Below are positions 1-8,202 of a stretch of 64,000 nt of DNA, one piece after another. The stretch is taken from assembly GCF_000600975.2 (NCBI RefSeq), contig NZ_KK088650.1:62001-126000 (forward strand). The letters are read 5' to 3'. A program made the translations under genes and the position numbers. Positions within the stretch are counted from its first letter, which is position 1, and each line of letters begins with the position of its first letter. The notes under the pieces were generated by a model that saw only the letters and a program-made list of their open reading frames with translations, was not told the DNA's origin and did no database searches. The DNA comes from Limimaricola hongkongensis DSM 17492. Lineage in GTDB: Bacteria; Pseudomonadota; Alphaproteobacteria; Rhodobacterales; Rhodobacteraceae.

Positions 1-109
1 TTGTAAACCGCAGCCAAGCCGAGGCGGCTTCGCGGTCGGGATCCGGCGAAGGGGCCGGGCGGCCCGACATCGGGTGTTCGACCGATCGGATGCCACAGAC
101 TTCTACCGA

Positions 110-129
110 GGGCGGCCTGACGGCCGCCC
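110..129 (+). terminator. Hairpin just upstream of the MYG1 gene
   Basis: GGGCGGCC (110-117) pairs perfectly with GGCCGCCC (122-129) around a 4-base TGAC loop and is followed by GTTTCGTTT. It probably ends a transcript entering from outside the window. Its tail stops only about 13 bases before the next start codon, so it could also act as an attenuator. The T tract is interrupted, so termination strength is uncertain. Confidence 0.55.
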
Positions 130-150
130 GTTTCGTTTCAGGGATCAGCC

Positions 151-1077
151 ATGACCATCACCCATCTCGTCACCCATTCGGGCGGCTTTCATGCCGACGA
201 ACTCCTCTCCTCGGTCATCCTGACCCGGCTGTTTCCCAAGGCGGAGCTTGTCCGCAGCCGCGACAAGGCGTGGATCACCCCCGCAGAGGAGCGGATCATC
301 TACGACGTGGGCGGCCAGTTCGACGCCGAGGCGCGGATCTTCGACCACCACCAGAAGCCTAACCCGCTGCGCGAGGACGGCCAGCCCTACAGCTCCTTCG
401 GGCTGGTCTGGGCGCGGTACGGCCGCGACTACCTGCGCGCGCTGGATGTCCCTGAGCATGACGTCGAGAAGATCCACGCCTCGTTCGACCGGGGCTTCGT
501 GCTGCCCGTGGACCTGCTCGACAACGGCGCGGTGGACGCCTCCGCCGCGGGGCCGCTGTTCTCGGGGCTGACGCTGCCGGCGCTGCTCGAAAGCCTGAAA
601 CCCGCCTTCGACGACCGCGAAGAGGGCGCCGACGACCGCGCCTTTGCCGCCGCCGTGCCGGTCGCGCGCGCCTTCGTCGAAGCCCGCATCCGCCGCTCGG
701 CCGCGAAATACCGCGCCGAGGCGATGGTGCTGGCGGCGATCGAAGCGGCGGGCGAGGGGCGCGTCCTCGAGCTGCCGATGGGCATGCCCTTCCGCGCCGG
801 TGTCGAGGCGGCGGGGGCCGATCAGCTGCTGTTCGTCGTCCATCCGCGCGGCGCGGACTGGGCGCTGACCACGATCCGCACCGGCGACGACACCTTCGAG
901 ACCCGCGCCGACCTGCCCGCCGCATGGGCGGGGCTGACGGACGAGGCACTGGAAGCGGCGTCGGGCGTGAAAGGCGCGAAGTTCTGTCACAATGGCCGCT
1001 TCATCGCCGTGGCCGACAGCCGCGAGGCGATCATGGCGATGGCGGAGCTGGCGGTGGCGGAGAATTCCGTCCGCTAG
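151..1077 (+). CDS. MYG1 family (UPF0160) metal-dependent hydrolase
   Basis: The 308-residue protein has the MYG1 signature: THSGGFHADE near the N terminus (His9, His14 and Asp16 are plausible metal ligands), DVGGQFD around residue 53 and a DHHQ motif around residue 70. These resemble the metal-binding motifs of DHH phosphoesterases. Eukaryotic MYG1 is a 3'-5' RNA exonuclease; bacterial members are uncharacterised. There is no signal peptide or membrane segment, so it should be cytosolic. The ATG follows an AGGGAT ribosome site. The length suits the family. No neighbour points to a pathway. The family call is firm; the substrate is unknown. Confidence 0.88.
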   Translation: MTITHLVTHSGGFHADELLSSVILTRLFPKAELVRSRDKAWITPAEERIIYDVGGQFDAEARIFDHHQKPNPLREDGQPYSSFGLVWARYGRDYLRALDVPEHDVEKIHASFDRGFVLPVDLLDNGAVDASAAGPLFSGLTLPALLESLKPAFDDREEGADDRAFAAAVPVARAFVEARIRRSAAKYRAEAMVLAAIEAAGEGRVLELPMGMPFRAGVEAAGADQLLFVVHPRGADWALTTIRTGDDTFETRADLPAAWAGLTDEALEAASGVKGAKFCHNGRFIAVADSREAIMAMAELAVAENSVR

Positions 1078-1386
1078 CCTCCGCCCAAGGCGGCGCGCGG
1101 GCCGGTGTCGTGCCTCGGACCGCGCCGCGCAGCCGCGCGCGCAGCCGGGCGGGGCCGCTTGGCGATATCCTGCCGTGCCGCCCCGGCGTCCCGTCCGGCC
1201 GCGCGCACGCGGCCAATCCGGGTGAGGCGGCGGTAACGTCTTGGCGGGCGCCCCTGTTTTCGGCCCCTGCATGGCCCCCCTTGGCTCGGTGACGGGCCGG
1301 GGGCGCGCCACCGGGCCAGGGGGCGGGCCGAAAGTCACGGCGCCGGGCTCTTCCCGAACCGCCGGAATTGTGGCTTATGCGCCGGC
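1078..1386. other. Intergenic stretch without a recognisable gene
   Basis: These 309 bases between the MYG1 gene and the small secreted protein are very GC-rich with alternating CG tracts. I see no coding pattern, RNA gene or strong promoter match. The promoter of the downstream DUF2946-like gene should lie in the last 100 bases, where the only A/T-richer stretch (GGAATTGTGGCTTATG, about 1364-1379) occurs. Confidence 0.5.
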
Positions 1387-1743
1387 ATGATCTCCCGGAT
1401 CCTGCAACTTCTCGTGCTGATCGGCGTCGTGCTCGGCGTCACGCTGCCGCAAAGCTCGGCGGCGCTGTCGGCGATTCGGTTGATCGACGCGCGGACGGTC
1501 GTGATCTGCACCGGCCACGGGATCGAAGCGATCACGCTCGACGCCGATGGCAACCCGGTCGAGGCGGGCGCAAAGCTGCCGCATCACTGCCTGCTCGTGG
1601 ATGCGGTGGGCACGGCGCAGCCGCCGCGGATGCCGTCCCGCCCGGTCCGGGCAGCCCCCGTGGCGACCCTGTCGCGCATCGACGGGCCGGCGCTCGCGTG
1701 GCGCGGCCATGACGGGCAGCCCCGCGCACCGCCGCCGGCGTGA
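1387..1743 (+). CDS. Small secreted DUF2946/CutF-like protein with proline-rich C terminus
   Basis: The 118-residue protein starts with a hydrophobic segment (residues 5-20) that looks like a signal peptide or anchor. It then carries VVICTGHG (Cys41, His44), LDADGNPV and LPHHC (His66, His67, Cys68), the pattern of DUF2946 proteins, which are associated with copper. It ends RAPPPA just before the stop codon. As I recall, the Rhodobacter capsulatus protein CutF is a small protein of this kind whose proline-rich end causes copper-responsive ribosome stalling ahead of a hairpin. Here a hairpin overlaps the stop codon and a PepSY gene follows. The CutF-like role is inferred; the second cysteine of a classical CxxC pair is missing. 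Confidence 0.6.
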   Translation: MISRILQLLVLIGVVLGVTLPQSSAALSAIRLIDARTVVICTGHGIEAITLDADGNPVEAGAKLPHHCLLVDAVGTAQPPRMPSRPVRAAPVATLSRIDGPALAWRGHDGQPRAPPPA

Positions 1744-1770
1744 TGTCGACACGATCCACCTGACATCATG
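1739..1770 (+). promoter_or_regulatory. Stem-loop spanning the stop codon of the DUF2946-like gene
   Basis: TGATGTC (1741-1747) pairs perfectly with GACATCA (1762-1768). Adding a G-T and a C-G pair gives a 9-pair stem (1739-1747 with 1762-1770) around a 14-base loop. The left arm begins with the TGA stop codon at 1741, so a ribosome finishing or stalling on the proline-rich tail would melt it. There is no T tract, so it is not an intrinsic terminator. It more likely controls access to the downstream region. Confidence 0.5.
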
Positions 1771-1815
1771 CATTGCCGGTCGCGGCCCCGCCCGCCGGCC
1801 AGACGGAGTTTTCCG

Positions 1816-1905
1816 ATGACATCGCATTTCGCGACAGCGCCCCGCTGCGTTCGTTTTCCTTTGGGCGGCCACGCCGCCAGCGCCGGTCAAGAGGCCCGCC
1901 CGTGA
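1816..1905 (+). CDS. Possible 29-codon upstream ORF overlapping the PepSY start
   Basis: An ATG at 1816, preceded by GGAG at suitable spacing, opens 29 codons beginning MTSHFATAPRCVRF and ending GQEARP. Its TGA (1903-1905) overlaps the GTG start of the PepSY gene at 1902. That arrangement suits translational coupling. I do not recognise the peptide. It could be an untranslated coincidence of GC-rich sequence; only its ribosome site and exact overlap favour it. Confidence 0.3.
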   Translation: MTSHFATAPRCVRFPLGGHAASAGQEARP

Positions 1906-3326
1906 CCGCCATCGACACCACCCCCGCCTCTTCCCCGAGCACCGATCCGGGGCGCAGTGCCAGCCTCTACCGCGCCGCGTGGCGCTGGCACTTCTATGCC
2001 GGGCTCTACGTGATCCCGTTCTTCCTGATGCTGGCGGTGACCGGCATGGCGATGCTCTGGATCGCCTGGATCGACGGGCGCGACGGCGAACGCACGCGCG
2101 TCGTGCCGCAGGAGACGGCGCTGCCGCTGTCGCGGCAGGCCGAGGCGGCGCAGGCGCTCTGGCCCGAGGGCGAGATCGCGCAATACATCGCGCCGCGCGG
2201 CGACGATCTCGCCGCGATCTTCCGGGTGAACACCGATGACGGGGCGATGATGGCCGTGATCGATCCCTATACCGGCGAGGTGCTGGAGAGCTTTGCGCGC
2301 CGCAGCGGCTGGTACGACCGGATGGAGAGCTTTCATGCCGATGTGATGCTGGGCGTCACCGGCGACCGGATGATCGAGCTTGCGGCCTCGCTCGGCGTGG
2401 TGCTGCTGGCGACGGGTCTCTACCTGTGGTGGCCGCGCGACGGGCAGGGGCTTCGGGCGCTGTGGCCACGTTTCGGCGCGCGCGGGCGGGCGCTGTGGAA
2501 GTCGCTGCATGTGACCATCGGCATCTGGGTGTCGGTGGCGCTGCTGTTCTTTCTGGTTTCGGGCCTGTCCTGGGCCGGGATCTGGGGCGAGAAGATGGTG
2601 CAGGCCTGGTCGAGCTTTCCGGCGGGCAAGTATTCGGGCATCCCGGTGAGCGACGTGTCGCATGCCAGCCTGAATGGCGGCCGCCACGAGGTGCCATGGG
2701 CGCTCGAACAGACGCCGATGCCGGCGTCGGACCCGCATGCCGGTCATGGCGGCGGCGGGCATGTCGCGCCCGTGGCCGAGGACCGCTCCGCCGGGGCGAT
2801 GCCCGATGCCGACGCGGTCGACCGGTTTGCCCGCGAGATCGGGATGACGGGCCGCTACCAGCTCAACTGGCCCAAGGGGGAAACCGGCGTCTGGACCCTG
2901 AGCCGCGATTCCATGAGCACCGACAGCCTCGATCCGACCAGCGACCGGGTCGTGCATCTCGACCGTTACTCGGGCGCGATGCTGGCCGATATCCGGTTCT
3001 CGGATTACGGGCTGATGGGCAAGGCGATGGCGATCGGCACGGCGCTGCACATGGGCACGCTGGGGCTGTGGAGCGTGCTGGCCAACACGCTCGTCTGCCT
3101 GTCGGTGATCTTCTTGTGCCTGTCGGGCATCGCGATGTGGTGGAAGCGCCGCCCCGGCGGACGGCTGCGGCTGGCCGCGCCGCCCGCGCCGCGCGACATG
3201 CCGCAATGGAACGGGGCGATGGGCGTCGCGCTGGCGCTGAGCCTTGCCTTTCCGGTGGCGGGGGTCGCGCTGGCGGCGGTGCTGCTGGTCGACGGGCTGG
3301 TGCTGCCGCGCCTGCGCCGGGCCTGA
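1902..3326 (+). CDS. PepSY-associated transmembrane protein
   Basis: Starting at GTG 1902 (AAGAGG seven bases upstream) gives 474 residues. The N-terminal RWHFYAGLYVIPFF helix, further hydrophobic segments at mid-protein (MIELAASLGVVLLATGLYLWW; VSVALLFFLVSGLSWAG) and two near the C terminus match PepSY_TM proteins, inner-membrane proteins often found with siderophore receptors and metal systems. A large periplasmic part holds a PepSY-like segment (MAVIDPYTGEVLE) and a second copy after residue 320. A histidine/glycine-rich loop (DPHAGHGGGGH, about residues 276-287) could bind metal. A reading frame open further upstream from TTG 1773 has no ribosome site and is not used. Substrate is unknown; copper or iron is suggested by the DUF2946-like neighbour. 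Confidence 0.8.
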   Translation: MTAIDTTPASSPSTDPGRSASLYRAAWRWHFYAGLYVIPFFLMLAVTGMAMLWIAWIDGRDGERTRVVPQETALPLSRQAEAAQALWPEGEIAQYIAPRGDDLAAIFRVNTDDGAMMAVIDPYTGEVLESFARRSGWYDRMESFHADVMLGVTGDRMIELAASLGVVLLATGLYLWWPRDGQGLRALWPRFGARGRALWKSLHVTIGIWVSVALLFFLVSGLSWAGIWGEKMVQAWSSFPAGKYSGIPVSDVSHASLNGGRHEVPWALEQTPMPASDPHAGHGGGGHVAPVAEDRSAGAMPDADAVDRFAREIGMTGRYQLNWPKGETGVWTLSRDSMSTDSLDPTSDRVVHLDRYSGAMLADIRFSDYGLMGKAMAIGTALHMGTLGLWSVLANTLVCLSVIFLCLSGIAMWWKRRPGGRLRLAAPPAPRDMPQWNGAMGVALALSLAFPVAGVALAAVLLVDGLVLPRLRRA

Positions 3327-3333
3327 ATGCGCG

Positions 3334-3363
3334 GGGGGCCGCCCGATCCGTCGGGCGGCCCCC
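3334..3363. terminator. Bidirectional hairpin between convergent genes
   Basis: A 12-pair perfect stem (3334-3345 with 3352-3363, arm GGGGGCCGCCCG) around the loop ATCCGT lies between the stop codons of the PepSY gene and the convergent amidase gene. The flanking T runs are short, but position and stability make a shared terminator likely. Confidence 0.7.
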
Positions 3364-3372
3364 TTCGTCGGT

Positions 3373-4650
3373 TCAGCCGTCGCGCAGCAGCGGCTCGATC
3401 GTGCGGGCCGAGGCCAGCAGCGCCTCGTCGGCCCCGTGGCCCGCGACCAGCATGAGGCTCAGCAGCACGCCCGCGTGGCGATAGGGCAGCGCGATGCTGC
3501 AGCCATCGCCGATATTGGCCAGCGTGGTGTTGCGCAGCGCCAGGAGGTTCAGCCGGTTGAACGCCGCGTCATCGGCAAGATCGCTCGGCGCGGGCGGCAG
3601 GATCGCCACCGTCGGCAGCAGCAGCGCCTGGCCGTCGAGCGCCGCCGACAGCGCCGCGGCAAAACGGGTCCGGGCATTAAGCGTCTGGCGATAGCTCACC
3701 GCCGACACTTCGTCGGCGCGCCCCATGCGGGCATGCACGCGCGGATCGAACTGCGCCGCCTCGGTCTGGAAGGCCGTCTCGTGATGCGCCCGGCATTCGA
3801 CCGAGGTGAGATGCCAGGGCGGGATCGCGGCATAGTCCGACAAAAGCGGCAGCGGCGTGTCGTCGATCTCCACGCCTGCGGCGCGCAGATGCGCCAGCAG
3901 CGCCTCGAAGCCCGCCGAAACCTGCGGGTCGAGATCGTCGAAGCCAAAGCCCCGCGCCACGCGCAGCCGCAGCGGCGCGGGCGCTGTCTCGGGCGCGTCC
4001 CGCCCGGCCATCACCCGCCATGTCGCGGCGCAGCCCGCCACGTCGCGGGCGATCGGGCCGAGGCTGTCGAGGCTGTCCGAAAGGGTCACCGTGCCGTCGC
4101 GCGGCACGCTCGACTGGGTCGGCTTGAATCCGGTCAGGCCGCAGAACGCCGCCGGGATGCGCAGCGAGCCGCCCGTGTCGCTGCCGATCGCCACGTCGGC
4201 GAGCCCCGCCGCGACCGAGGCCGCCCCGCCCGAGGTCGAGCCGCCGGGGATGCGCCCCGGCCAGGCCGGGTTGTCGGCGGTGCCGTGATGGTCGTTCAGC
4301 CCGAGACCGGAATAGGCCAGCTCGGACATCGCGGTATGGCCGGTCATCACCGCGCCGGCCGCGCGCAGCCGCGCCACGGCGGGGGCGTCCGTTTCCGCCG
4401 CAGGATTCTTTTCGAGAAAGCGGGTGCCGGCATGGGTCACTTCGCCCGCCACGTCGTAGAGCCCCTTGACCGACACCAGCGCCCCGGCGAGCAGGCCGTC
4501 GGCGCGCGCGGCCCGCGCCGCGTCCTCGCGCGCGTTCTGCGCGAAGACGGAGGTGTAGATGCCGCGCGGGCCACCTTCTGGCCCGAGCCGGTCAAGCAGC
4601 GCTTCGAGCCGGGCCGGGGCCTTGGCCGCGCTCCAGCCCGCGCCGTTCAT
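3373..4650 (-). CDS. Amidase-signature family amidohydrolase
   Basis: The 425-residue protein has the complete Ser-cisSer-Lys triad of amidase-signature enzymes: Lys62 in VSVKGLYD, Ser138 in GGSTSGG and Ser162 in GSDTGGSLRIPA, with the same 24-residue spacing between the serines as in FAAH. The family hydrolyses C-N bonds of amides, ureas or allophanate; the substrate here is not evident. The protein looks cytosolic. The ATG overlaps the TGA of the upstream DUF2848 gene by 4 bases, so the two are co-translated. It is the last gene of a cluster with a TRAP transporter and a DUF1445 lyase, which suggests hydrolysis of an imported nitrogen-containing acid or its breakdown product. Confidence 0.9.
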   Translation of the reverse strand: MNGAGWSAAKAPARLEALLDRLGPEGGPRGIYTSVFAQNAREDAARAARADGLLAGALVSVKGLYDVAGEVTHAGTRFLEKNPAAETDAPAVARLRAAGAVMTGHTAMSELAYSGLGLNDHHGTADNPAWPGRIPGGSTSGGAASVAAGLADVAIGSDTGGSLRIPAAFCGLTGFKPTQSSVPRDGTVTLSDSLDSLGPIARDVAGCAATWRVMAGRDAPETAPAPLRLRVARGFGFDDLDPQVSAGFEALLAHLRAAGVEIDDTPLPLLSDYAAIPPWHLTSVECRAHHETAFQTEAAQFDPRVHARMGRADEVSAVSYRQTLNARTRFAAALSAALDGQALLLPTVAILPPAPSDLADDAAFNRLNLLALRNTTLANIGDGCSIALPYRHAGVLLSLMLVAGHGADEALLASARTIEPLLRDG

Positions 4651-5300
4651 GCCATCACCGGCAGCACGCGGATCGCGTATTCGGTCGCGATCTCGCGGCC
4701 CAGCACCGGGTCGGTCAGCCGCATCCGGAACCGTTCGGCCGGGCGCACGCCGCCCTTTGCGCCGAGCGTGCCGCACAGCATCGCGCCGCCATCGGCCAGA
4801 CCGCCACCCTGCGCCAGGTCGGCCAGCGGCCGGATCGAGGCCAGCGTGCCGCTCTGGTAGACGACCCAGGCGCCGTTCTCGAAGATCTCGGAGGCCAGCT
4901 CGATCCGGTCGAGATGGTCGGCCACCTCGTCGAAATCCCAAAGCGCGGCGGCCACCGGCTTGGGGCAGACCTGCTTGGAATGGGCGACCGAATGCGCCTC
5001 GAGCGCGCGGTCGGTCTGGTCCGAGCCGAGCCCGAGCCATGTCTTGCCATCGGCGCGGATCAGCAGCGGCTCGGCCTCGCCCGAGGTGTCGGGGCCGAGC
5101 ACGTCGATGCGGTCGGACTGCACCAGAAGCTCGGGGCCGCAGCGGTAATAGAGCGGCACCTGGCTTGGCGGGGCGACACCGAGCGCGGCCAGCTCCTCGA
5201 TGTGGTGGTCGACGGCGGCGCGGTCGCGGCCGGTCCAGCCGGCGACGATCAGGTCGGTGAGGGTCACGTCGAGCGCGCCTTGGGTCGTGTCGAACTGCAT
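4647..5300 (-). CDS. DUF2848 family protein
   Basis: The 217-residue protein resembles DUF2848, a family of unknown function. Visible features are an N-terminal LIVAGWTGRD segment, the central PLLIRADGKTWLGLGSDQTDR stretch and a conserved HSVAHSKQVCPKP motif around residues 103-115. The pattern is reminiscent of fumarylacetoacetate-hydrolase-like folds, but I cannot establish this. It sits between dctM (27 bases away) and the amidase (4-base overlap), so it probably acts in the same pathway. No signal peptide is present. Family assignment is fairly secure; function is unknown. Confidence 0.75.
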   Translation of the reverse strand: MQFDTTQGALDVTLTDLIVAGWTGRDRAAVDHHIEELAALGVAPPSQVPLYYRCGPELLVQSDRIDVLGPDTSGEAEPLLIRADGKTWLGLGSDQTDRALEAHSVAHSKQVCPKPVAAALWDFDEVADHLDRIELASEIFENGAWVVYQSGTLASIRPLADLAQGGGLADGGAMLCGTLGAKGGVRPAERFRMRLTDPVLGREIATEYAIRVLPVMA

Positions 5301-5327
5301 GTGATGCGTCCTTCGGGGTCAGCGGTG

Positions 5328-6605
5328 TCAGAATGTCGAGGGCAAATAGAGCGCGAGCCACGGCGCGATGATCAGCATGCCCACCATGGCCAGCATCACC
5401 AGCGCGTAGGGAATGCAGCCCAGCATCACGTCGGTGAAGGGCCCCTTGCGCGCCGATTGCACGACATAGAGGTTGAGCCCGACCGGCGGGGTGATCAGCG
5501 CCATCTCGACGAGGATGATCATCAGCACGCCGAACCAGATCTTGTCATAGCCAAGCTCGACCACGATCGGCACGATGATCGGGATCGTCGCCACCATCAG
5601 CGACAGCGTTTCGATGAAGAAGCCGAGCACGATGTAGATCGCGATGATCACGAACAGCGTCGCCAGCGGCGAGATGTCGAGACCGCCCAGCATCGATTGC
5701 AGTGCCCGGCTGACGCCGGCGGCGGTCAGCACGTAGTTCAGCACATAGGCGCCGATCACCACCAGCATCACCATGGCCGAGGTGCGCACCGCGCCGCGCA
5801 GCGCCTCGCGCAGCATGGTGAGCGACAGCGCCTTTTGCTGCGCCGCGATCAGCACCGCGATGGCGACGCCGATGGCCGCGGCCTCGGTGGGCGTGGCCCA
5901 GCCGGCATAGATCGAGCCGACGATCGCCACGAACAGCCCGAGGATGGGAAGCAGGTCGGCAAGGCTGCCGATCCGCGCGCGCCAGCTGAATTCCGGGCGC
6001 GGGCCGCCGAGGCTCGGGCGCCACAGGCACAAGATCGCGGTCATCGCCATGAAGGCCAGCGCCATCAGAAGCCCCGGCAGAAGCCCCGCGAGAAACAGCT
6101 GCGGGATCGAGCTTTCGGTGAGAAAGCCGTAGACGATCAGGTTGATCGAGGGCGGGATCAGGATGCCCAGCGTGCCGCCCGCCGCGATGGCGCCGGAGAA
6201 CAGCCTCTGGTCATAGCCCAGACGCTCGGCCTGCGGCATCGCCACGGTGGCGACGGTGGCGGCGGTCGCCACCGAGGAGCCGGAGGTGGCCGAGAACAGC
6301 GTCGAGGTCGCGATGTTGGCGTGGATCAGCCCGCCGGGCAGCCACGACACCCAGGTGTTGAGCGCCTCGTAGGTGCGCGCGGCGACGCCGCTGCGCACGA
6401 GGATCTCGCCCAAGAGCACGAAGAAGGGGATGGCGATCAGCGTGGCGCTGTTGGAGGACGACCAGACCACCTGACCCAGACCGCGGATCAGCGGAAAGGG
6501 GCTGAAGAAGATGTCGAGCCCGAAGCCCAGAAGGAACAGCACGATCCCGACCGGGATCGACAGCGCGAGCAGGCCCAGAAGGCCGATGGCGGTAAAGGCG
6601 ATCAT
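5328..6605 (-). CDS. dctM: TRAP transporter large permease
   Basis: The protein has 425 residues and about twelve hydrophobic segments, the size and layout of DctM. Typical motifs include the N-terminal LSIPVGIVLFLLGFGLDIFF helix, GGTLGILIPPSINLIVYGF in the middle and ALITPPVGLNLYVV near the end. DctM is the sodium-coupled channel subunit that takes substrate from the periplasmic binding protein. The start at 6605 overlaps the dctQ stop by 4 bases. Longer open frames upstream run into dctQ and are excluded. The neighbouring lyase and amidase suggest an organic-acid or amide substrate. Confidence 0.93.
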   Translation of the reverse strand: MIAFTAIGLLGLLALSIPVGIVLFLLGFGLDIFFSPFPLIRGLGQVVWSSSNSATLIAIPFFVLLGEILVRSGVAARTYEALNTWVSWLPGGLIHANIATSTLFSATSGSSVATAATVATVAMPQAERLGYDQRLFSGAIAAGGTLGILIPPSINLIVYGFLTESSIPQLFLAGLLPGLLMALAFMAMTAILCLWRPSLGGPRPEFSWRARIGSLADLLPILGLFVAIVGSIYAGWATPTEAAAIGVAIAVLIAAQQKALSLTMLREALRGAVRTSAMVMLVVIGAYVLNYVLTAAGVSRALQSMLGGLDISPLATLFVIIAIYIVLGFFIETLSLMVATIPIIVPIVVELGYDKIWFGVLMIILVEMALITPPVGLNLYVVQSARKGPFTDVMLGCIPYALVMLAMVGMLIIAPWLALYLPSTF

Positions 6606-7135
6606 GTCGCGGTCTCCGTTCCGACGATAGTCTCGACGCTGTCGAAGCGTCCTTTCAGCATCAGCACCACGGCGCCGATCGACAGCACCACCGCCGAAAA
6701 CGCGAACCAGCTCCAGCCGGCCCACCAGATCGCCTGCGGAATCCACAGCGGCGTCTCGAGCGCGGTGTTGGCGCGCGCCCCGGTGCCGAGCGTCTTGTCC
6801 AGCACGCCCCAGCCATGCCACGCGGTGATCAACGCGACCCCGGCCATCGACAGCATGGCGAGGCAGTCCATGCCCGCGCGAAAGCGCGGCCCGCCCTGCA
6901 CCCGCAAAAGGTCGATGCGGACATGCGCGCGTTCGGTCAGCGCGTAGCTGATGCCCCAGCTCGTCACGCCAGCCATCACGTAGCCCGAGATTTCGTCGGT
7001 GCCGCCCAGCGGCGCGCCGAAGCGGCGCGCCACGATCTCGGCGAGGATCAGCACGACGCAGGCCAGAAGGCCGAAGCCCGCCAGCAACGCGACGCCGTCA
7101 TTGATCCGGCCCAGCCATCGGATGATCCTCGCCAT
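6602..7135 (-). CDS. dctQ: TRAP transporter small permease
   Basis: The 177-residue protein has four predicted membrane helices (about residues 13-35, 48-65, 93-113 and 135-157), the DctQ pattern, with the family-like EIVARRFGAPLGGTDEISGYVMAG stretch around residues 33-56. DctQ pairs with DctM in the inner membrane. It lies 6 bases downstream of dctP and overlaps dctM by 4 bases, so dctP-dctQ-dctM form one unit. Sequence divergence is normal for this subunit; context makes the assignment firm. Confidence 0.9.
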   Translation of the reverse strand: MARIIRWLGRINDGVALLAGFGLLACVVLILAEIVARRFGAPLGGTDEISGYVMAGVTSWGISYALTERAHVRIDLLRVQGGPRFRAGMDCLAMLSMAGVALITAWHGWGVLDKTLGTGARANTALETPLWIPQAIWWAGWSWFAFSAVVLSIGAVVLMLKGRFDSVETIVGTETAT

Positions 7136-7141
7136 GACCGG

Positions 7142-8182
7142 TCAGCCCCCGATCGACACGCCGACCACCTGGCCGACGCTGTCGTTCCAGCGCTGCGCCC
7201 AGTCGTCGCCGGCGCGCGCCGCCCAGTCGGGCAGAACCTCGGAGACCAGCGCCTCGCGCGCGGCCTCGTTGTCCTCGGCGGTCGCCTCGACCAGCGTCAT
7301 GCCGCGGGCCTCGCCCGCCGGGCAGTCGCCATTGCCGGTCAGGCAGGCGATGTCGTTTTCGAGCGCGTCCTGCGCGGCGTCCCATGCGGGCTCCTGCAGG
7401 TTGTCGACCACCGCCGTCTCCAGCTGCTGCTGCTGTTCTTCGGAGAGGCTGTTCCAGCGGTCCATGTTGACCGCCGTCACCACCGGGTCCCAGCCGCCGA
7501 GCGGCAGCGGCAGAAGATGGGTCGACACCTCCCACCAGCCGGCGGAATAGCCCGAGCCGGCGCCGGTCACGGCGCAATCCACCACGCCGCGCTGCAACGC
7601 GCCGGGCACTTCGCCGAAGCTGACATTGACGCCCTCGGCGCCGAGCGCCTCCAGAAGCTTGGCGGTCATGCGGCCCGAGGCGCGGACCTTCTTGCCCTCC
7701 AGATCGGCAAGGCCGGTGATCTCGCCGTTGCAGAACACGACCTGCGGCGGGTAGGGCGCGATGCCGAGCACCTTGGCGTTGAAGACCTCGGCATAGATGT
7801 CGTCGACCATCGGCCGGGCCGCGTCGACCATGGCGCGCGCGGTGGCGGCGTCGGGGGCGACCAGCGGCACGTCGAGCGATTCCAGCGCCGCGCTGTCGGC
7901 CACGGCGTAATCGGCCACGGTCATGCCGATGTCGAACACGCCGTCGCCCAGCATCCGGTACACGTCGCCGCCATCGATGCCCATCTGGTCATGCGTGGTC
8001 AGCGTCGCGGTCAGCGCGCCGCCGGTCGCCTCGGGCAGCGTTTCGGTCCACAGCGGGGCCTCGTATTGCTTGTGCAGCGGCAGGCCGCTCCAGCTGCCGA
8101 CCACCGACAGCTCCTCGGCGTGCAGCGCGGTGCCGCCCATGAGCGCCGCGGTAGCGCCCAGTGCAAGAAGGGTGCGTGTCAT
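7142..8182 (-). CDS. dctP: TRAP transporter substrate-binding protein
   Basis: The 346-residue protein begins with a clear signal peptide (MTRTLLALGATAALMGG, cleavage after ALHA). The body shows DctP features: VRASGRMTAKLLEALGA with the arginine that usually clamps a ligand carboxylate, and the SFGEVPGALQRGVVDCAVTG segment. It would capture the substrate in the periplasm for DctQM. A GGGAGA ribosome site supports the ATG at 8182; an in-frame ATG eight codons upstream is less well placed. It follows the DUF1445 gene by 20 bases. The ligand cannot be read from sequence but is probably a carboxylate. Confidence 0.92.
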   Translation of the reverse strand: MTRTLLALGATAALMGGTALHAEELSVVGSWSGLPLHKQYEAPLWTETLPEATGGALTATLTTHDQMGIDGGDVYRMLGDGVFDIGMTVADYAVADSAALESLDVPLVAPDAATARAMVDAARPMVDDIYAEVFNAKVLGIAPYPPQVVFCNGEITGLADLEGKKVRASGRMTAKLLEALGAEGVNVSFGEVPGALQRGVVDCAVTGAGSGYSAGWWEVSTHLLPLPLGGWDPVVTAVNMDRWNSLSEEQQQQLETAVVDNLQEPAWDAAQDALENDIACLTGNGDCPAGEARGMTLVEATAEDNEAAREALVSEVLPDWAARAGDDWAQRWNDSVGQVVGVSIGG

Positions 8183-8202
8183 TGTTCTGTTTCTCCCTGT
8201 TG

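Noticed and set aside
1-60. TTGTAAACC at the left edge as the end of a tRNA gene
   Set aside because: The following bases do not give a T-arm, variable loop or acceptor stem, so there is no support for a partial tRNA.
1773-1901. Longer PepSY protein starting at TTG 1773
   Set aside because: That extension is Pro/Arg-rich, has no ribosome site, and overlaps the hairpin region; GTG 1902 has AAGAGG upstream and gives the expected N terminus.
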